A DNA stretch of 39,935 bases, from contig CALSCQ010002017.1 in NCBI GenBank assembly GCA_943704525.1, forward strand, positions 1-39,935, read 5' to 3'. This document shows, piece by piece, positions 36,591 to 39,935 of the stretch. A program made the position numbers and the translations under genes. The notes under the pieces are model-generated. The model was not told where the DNA came from. It was given only the letters and a program-made list of their open reading frames with translations, and did not search any database. Every line of letters starts with the position of its first letter. Within the stretch, counting starts at the first letter, position 1. Source of the stretch: Pigoraptor vietnamica (lineage: Eukaryota > Opisthokonta > Filasterea).

Positions 36591-37130
36591 GCGCGTGTGT
36601 GCGAATGTGCGTGTGTGTGCATGTGCGTGTTTGTGTGCATGTGCTGTGTGTGTGTGCATGTGCGCGTGTGTGTGAATGTGCGTGTGTGTACATGTGCGTG
36701 TCTGTGTGCATGTGCTGTGTGTGTGAATGTGCGTGTGTGCATGTGCGCGTGTGTACATGTGCGTGTTTGTGTGCATGTGCTGTGTGTGTGCATGTGCGTG
36801 TTTGTGTGCATGTGCTGTGTGTGTGCATGTGCGCGTGTGTGTGAATGTGCGTGTGTGTACATGTGCGTGTCTGTGTGCATGTGCTGTGTGTGTGAATGTG
36901 CGTGTGTGCATGTGCGCGTGTGTGTGCATGTGCGTGTTTGTGTGCATGTGCGTGTTTGTGTGCATGTGCGTGTTTGTGTGCATGTGCTGTGTGTGTGCAT
37001 GTGCGTGTTTGTGTGCATGTGCGTGTTTGTGTGCATGTGCGTGTTTGTGTGCATGTGCTGTGTGTGTGCATGTGCGCGTGTGTGCATGTGCGCGCGTGTG
37101 TGCATGTGCGCGTGTGTTGCATGTGCCCAT
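36590..37130. repeat. TGTG/CATGTGCGTG minisatellite
   Basis: About 540 bp of higher-order repeats built from GTGTGCATGTGCGTGTTT-like units with CTGTGTGTG, GAATGTGCG and TACATGTGCG variants. Blocks of several units recur as a larger period of roughly 175-180 bp (compare 36660-36745 with 36836-36920). It is probably in an intron or spacer 5' of the next gene. Confidence 0.9.
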
Positions 37131-37305
37131 GTGCGTGTCACGCCTGCAACTAGCTGTGCATGCACTCGTTCAACTTTGCTATTGGTTCGCTGCGTTTGCT
37201 GCGTGTTTGTGACTAGTGCGTGGATGTGCTTTACCCGTCCTGTTCTTTAACGATCTCTCTGAATTCGCAGACGATGGCGCGGCCCTTCGCATCCCCCCGT
37301 CCCTC

Positions 37306-39579
37306 ATGCCGCAGCACAAGCGGCGAAAGCGCCCGCCTGCGCAGCGCGACGACCGTCCTGTCAAGCGACCGCCACCGCACCAAGACGCCGCCGCCGATAC
37401 CCCGTTGTTACACACTGTGCGCGAGTTACGCCCGTCCCGCGTACCGCCTGGCGCACTCGACGGGGAGAGACGTAACGGCGCGAACGAGGGAGGCGATGGG
37501 TCACTTTCTCTGGAGAAAAAACCAGCTGTCGCGTGCGACGTGATGTCGGGCACTGTTGTCGGGCACTCGATGGCGTCGTCCGTGGGAGAAGTGGCGCTGA
37601 GCCTCGTGGCTGACACGCAGTGGGTGCACACTCTTTCTTCTTCGTCGACGCCGCACGACGCACACGGGCACTCGCACGGAGGCATCGCATCATCGCTGGA
37701 CCACGGCTGCACGCTGTCGATGGCGGAGCAGGACGTCCGCTGTGGGATGGGGCTGTGGTCGCACACGGAGGCACCCGCGCGCACTGAGGAGCCCCTTCGG
37801 CCACTCAGTCCCTCTCACATTGTGAGTGGTTTGTCACACGTGGAGGGAATTGCGCGTGCGTCTGCCGCTGTTGAAAACGGAGGCACAACTGCGACGGCCC
37901 CGTCATGCACGCTGGACGCCGTCACTGCGCTGCTGTCGTTGGTCGCGTGGTCGGCACTGGACTACGCGACGCCGTGTGTCGCGCGCGCGTGTCTCGCCGC
38001 GCTTTCTGCCAGCAGCGAGGAGCCGTCCGCACGCCAGTGGTGGGCCGACGACAGCGCGGCGTCTCTTGCGGCGGACTGTCTTTTGTTGTGCGCGCATGTT
38101 CGAACTCAGAAGGCGCTCGGGGGCTTCCAGCGCATGTGGCTTGGCGGTGCACGTGCGGCGGCGCGCGTGGGCGGAGAGGCACTTGCGCCGTTTGCCCACG
38201 AATTGCGGCGGTGGACGTCCTCTGTGCTGTGGGCGGGGGCGAAGGTGAGCCGACTCTGAGAGTGTGTGCGTGTTTCTGTATTCATGTGTAATGCTGCGTA
38301 TGGCCGTCGGATCTTTACCCAGGCTTTAATGTTGTCCTCCAATTTCAGGACGACGCCACTTTTGTCGCTGCCCTGCAACGATTGTCGGTGGTCGGCGAGT
38401 GCGTTGAGGACGACAGCGGGGTACGTGTTGTGCGCGAGTGCGCTCTGCCTCGCATGGGGTCATCACAACACTTCACCATCGCACGCATCAAATCAAACCC
38501 CCTCGCGCGCACACACTTCCCCCTTCCTACACACTTAGCGAGTCATGCACACACACCCACGAGGACATCACGTGCACTCCGCCGGCCTGCACTGACGAGC
38601 CATGCACACACGGCCTTTCCACGACCCTTCTTAATCGCACTCACACGCAAACGACGCCTCTTGCTGTTCCACGCAGCCTGCTCTGTCGACGATATCGTGC
38701 GGCGTAAACACTGCGCTGTTGCGCGGCGTTCGCGAGTGGTCTCTTTCCGATAACAGCCCAGTCTCCATTGGCGGCGAGTGCTCTGTTTGTAACGCCCTCC
38801 GTTCTTTGCACATCACACTTCTTACACTCGCTCATTCAACTGGAATGTCGCCCCTTCACCCCAAGCCACGTGACGCGTGTTATGCTTACCGACGCTCAAG
38901 GTCAAGCATGGACTTGCGCTCCCTATCGCTAAAATTGACCCGCTCAACCGCCCCCCTTTGATCCCCACAGACGGCACACACACTCTGGCGGTAGTCCTCG
39001 CGAGGTGTTCCGCCGCTTTTCCCGCCGCTCGTTTGGACGGCGATGTCGTGGGTTGCTTGCGCTGCGGTGCATACCAGTCGGCGGCAGTGCAGTTGCTGGT
39101 CACTTGGGACGACGAGGCGCAGGTTCGAGCCTTGTCGGTCGCAAGGGCAGCGTTTTCACATGGTGCGTGCGCGCATTTGTTGTGCTGTTTCGGCCTCCCC
39201 GACGTGGCGTTGCTCACGTGAGCTCATGTGCGCCCGCGTCTCTGCGCAGGCGGCGTGCGTGACCGCATCGAGACGGTGGCGGAGGGCGAGAATGTCGCGC
39301 GGTGCATTGGACTTGTCGACATGCCGCAGCGCGGAAGGATAATGTGAGCACACGCGCGTTTGCACACCCGCGCACGACACCGCACGTCGCACCCTTTACT
39401 TACTTCTGACCTCCCCCTGCTCTCAGTGTGGATGTCACTGTGGTTCCTGCGTCGATGGCGGCGCTCGCGAAGCTTGTGCACACCGGCCCAGACGACTATG
39501 TGCGGCTTGTGCTGGCCAGTGCGTTGTCACGACCGGACCCGCCCTCTCTAGCGGACTTTGCGGGCGCAAGCAACGAAGA
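37306..39579 (+). CDS. Unknown Cys-containing protein, 3' truncated by window; possible MCM-domain (MCMDC2-like) relative
   Basis: Exons 37306-38244, 38349-38420, 38677-38869, 38971-39162, 39250-39343 and 39427-39579 join in phase; the last ends at a GTAAGT donor, so the gene runs past the window. The frame is also open back to a strong acceptor at 37270, so an upstream first exon is likely and Met 37306 may be internal. The first part has an NLS-like basic cluster (QHKRRKRPPAQRDDRPVKR) and a low-complexity middle, then a helical region (LDAVTALLSLVAWSALDYA). Later exons give CSVCNALRSLHITLLTLAHS, GCLRCGAYQSAAVQLLVTW and GVRDRIETVAEGENVARCIGLVDMPQRGRI. The paired CxxC motifs and the last segment weakly resemble the zinc and OB parts of MCM-like proteins such as MCMDC2. 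This is a guess. The exon 3 end is the least certain. Confidence 0.5.
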
Positions 39580-39821
39580 GTAAGTCGCGGGCATTGATGA
39601 ACTGTGTTCGTTCGTTGTGTGAGTGAGAGAGAGAGAGAGAGAGGGAGAGAGAGGGAGAGAGAGTGTGTGTGCGTGCGCGTGTGTGTATGCGTGTGTATGT
39701 GTGTGTGTATGTGTGGTGTGCATGTTGTGCCGTAGTTTATCATTTTGAACACGTGTATGCAATTTGCCGCAGTTCATTGATCTGCATTACTCACTACGTC
39801 ACGCACGCGCGCGAGATAGAA

Positions 39822-39935
<114 letters not shown>

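Noticed and set aside
36545-37165. Cys/Val/His-rich frames across the CATGTGCGTG repeat
   Set aside because: All are repeat translations present in several frames at once.

Overview
The window reads as nuclear DNA of a unicellular eukaryote. It is GC-rich (most obvious at third codon positions) and gene-dense, and most genes are split by short GT-AG introns of about 50 to 500 nt, many filled with TG/CA microsatellites. The gene set includes centriole kinase PLK4, a PIH-family dynein-arm assembly factor, Listerin, Tom40 and the ER enzyme that starts N-glycan synthesis. Together these point to a flagellated, mitochondriate protist. PLK4 with a three-polo-box layout and a DSGxxS degron, plus E2F-like sites, would suit a lineage near opisthokonts, apusomonads or amoebozoans, but I cannot name the organism. 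I saw no transposase, reverse transcriptase, virus-like gene, tRNA, rRNA or CRISPR array.

Layout. 166-2949 (-): PLK4. 2950-3664: divergent promoter region with two CCAAT boxes, two E2F-like sites and a TATA box. 3665-5779 or beyond (+): membrane-anchored RhoGAP-like protein without an arginine finger. 6443-7312 (-): gluconokinase. 7931-8925 (+): universal stress protein. 9190-9340: a folded non-coding stretch. 9552-15046 (+): 13-exon TKL kinase with a SAM domain and a Cys cluster. 15282-17942 (-): intronless surface protein with FG-GAP repeats, an NlpC/P60-like domain and a C-terminal membrane anchor. 18362-19825 (+): DNAAF6/PIH1D3-like protein. 19999-25510 (-): Listerin. 26732-28867 (+): Tom40. 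29589-30260 (+): Schlafen/AlbA_2-domain gene. 30047-31189 (-): unknown gene converging on it, with a further coding-like stretch at 31544-31830 (-). 32313-35555 (+): DPAGT1/ALG7. 35556-37270: repeat-rich spacer with a stem-loop. 37306 to past 39579 (+): unknown zinc-binding protein, possibly MCM-domain related. The window ends inside a GA microsatellite.

This is mostly an ordinary housekeeping stretch rather than one co-operating locus, although PLK4 and the PIH protein both serve the centriole/flagellum. The least ordinary items are the NlpC/P60-FG-GAP surface protein, the Schlafen-like gene, the finger-less RhoGAP and the non-coding folded island. For ten genes I built exon models by hand and checked that every splice phase closes; these are the most reliable calls. 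The 3' end of the RhoGAP gene and the region 30.0-31.9 kb remain unsettled.
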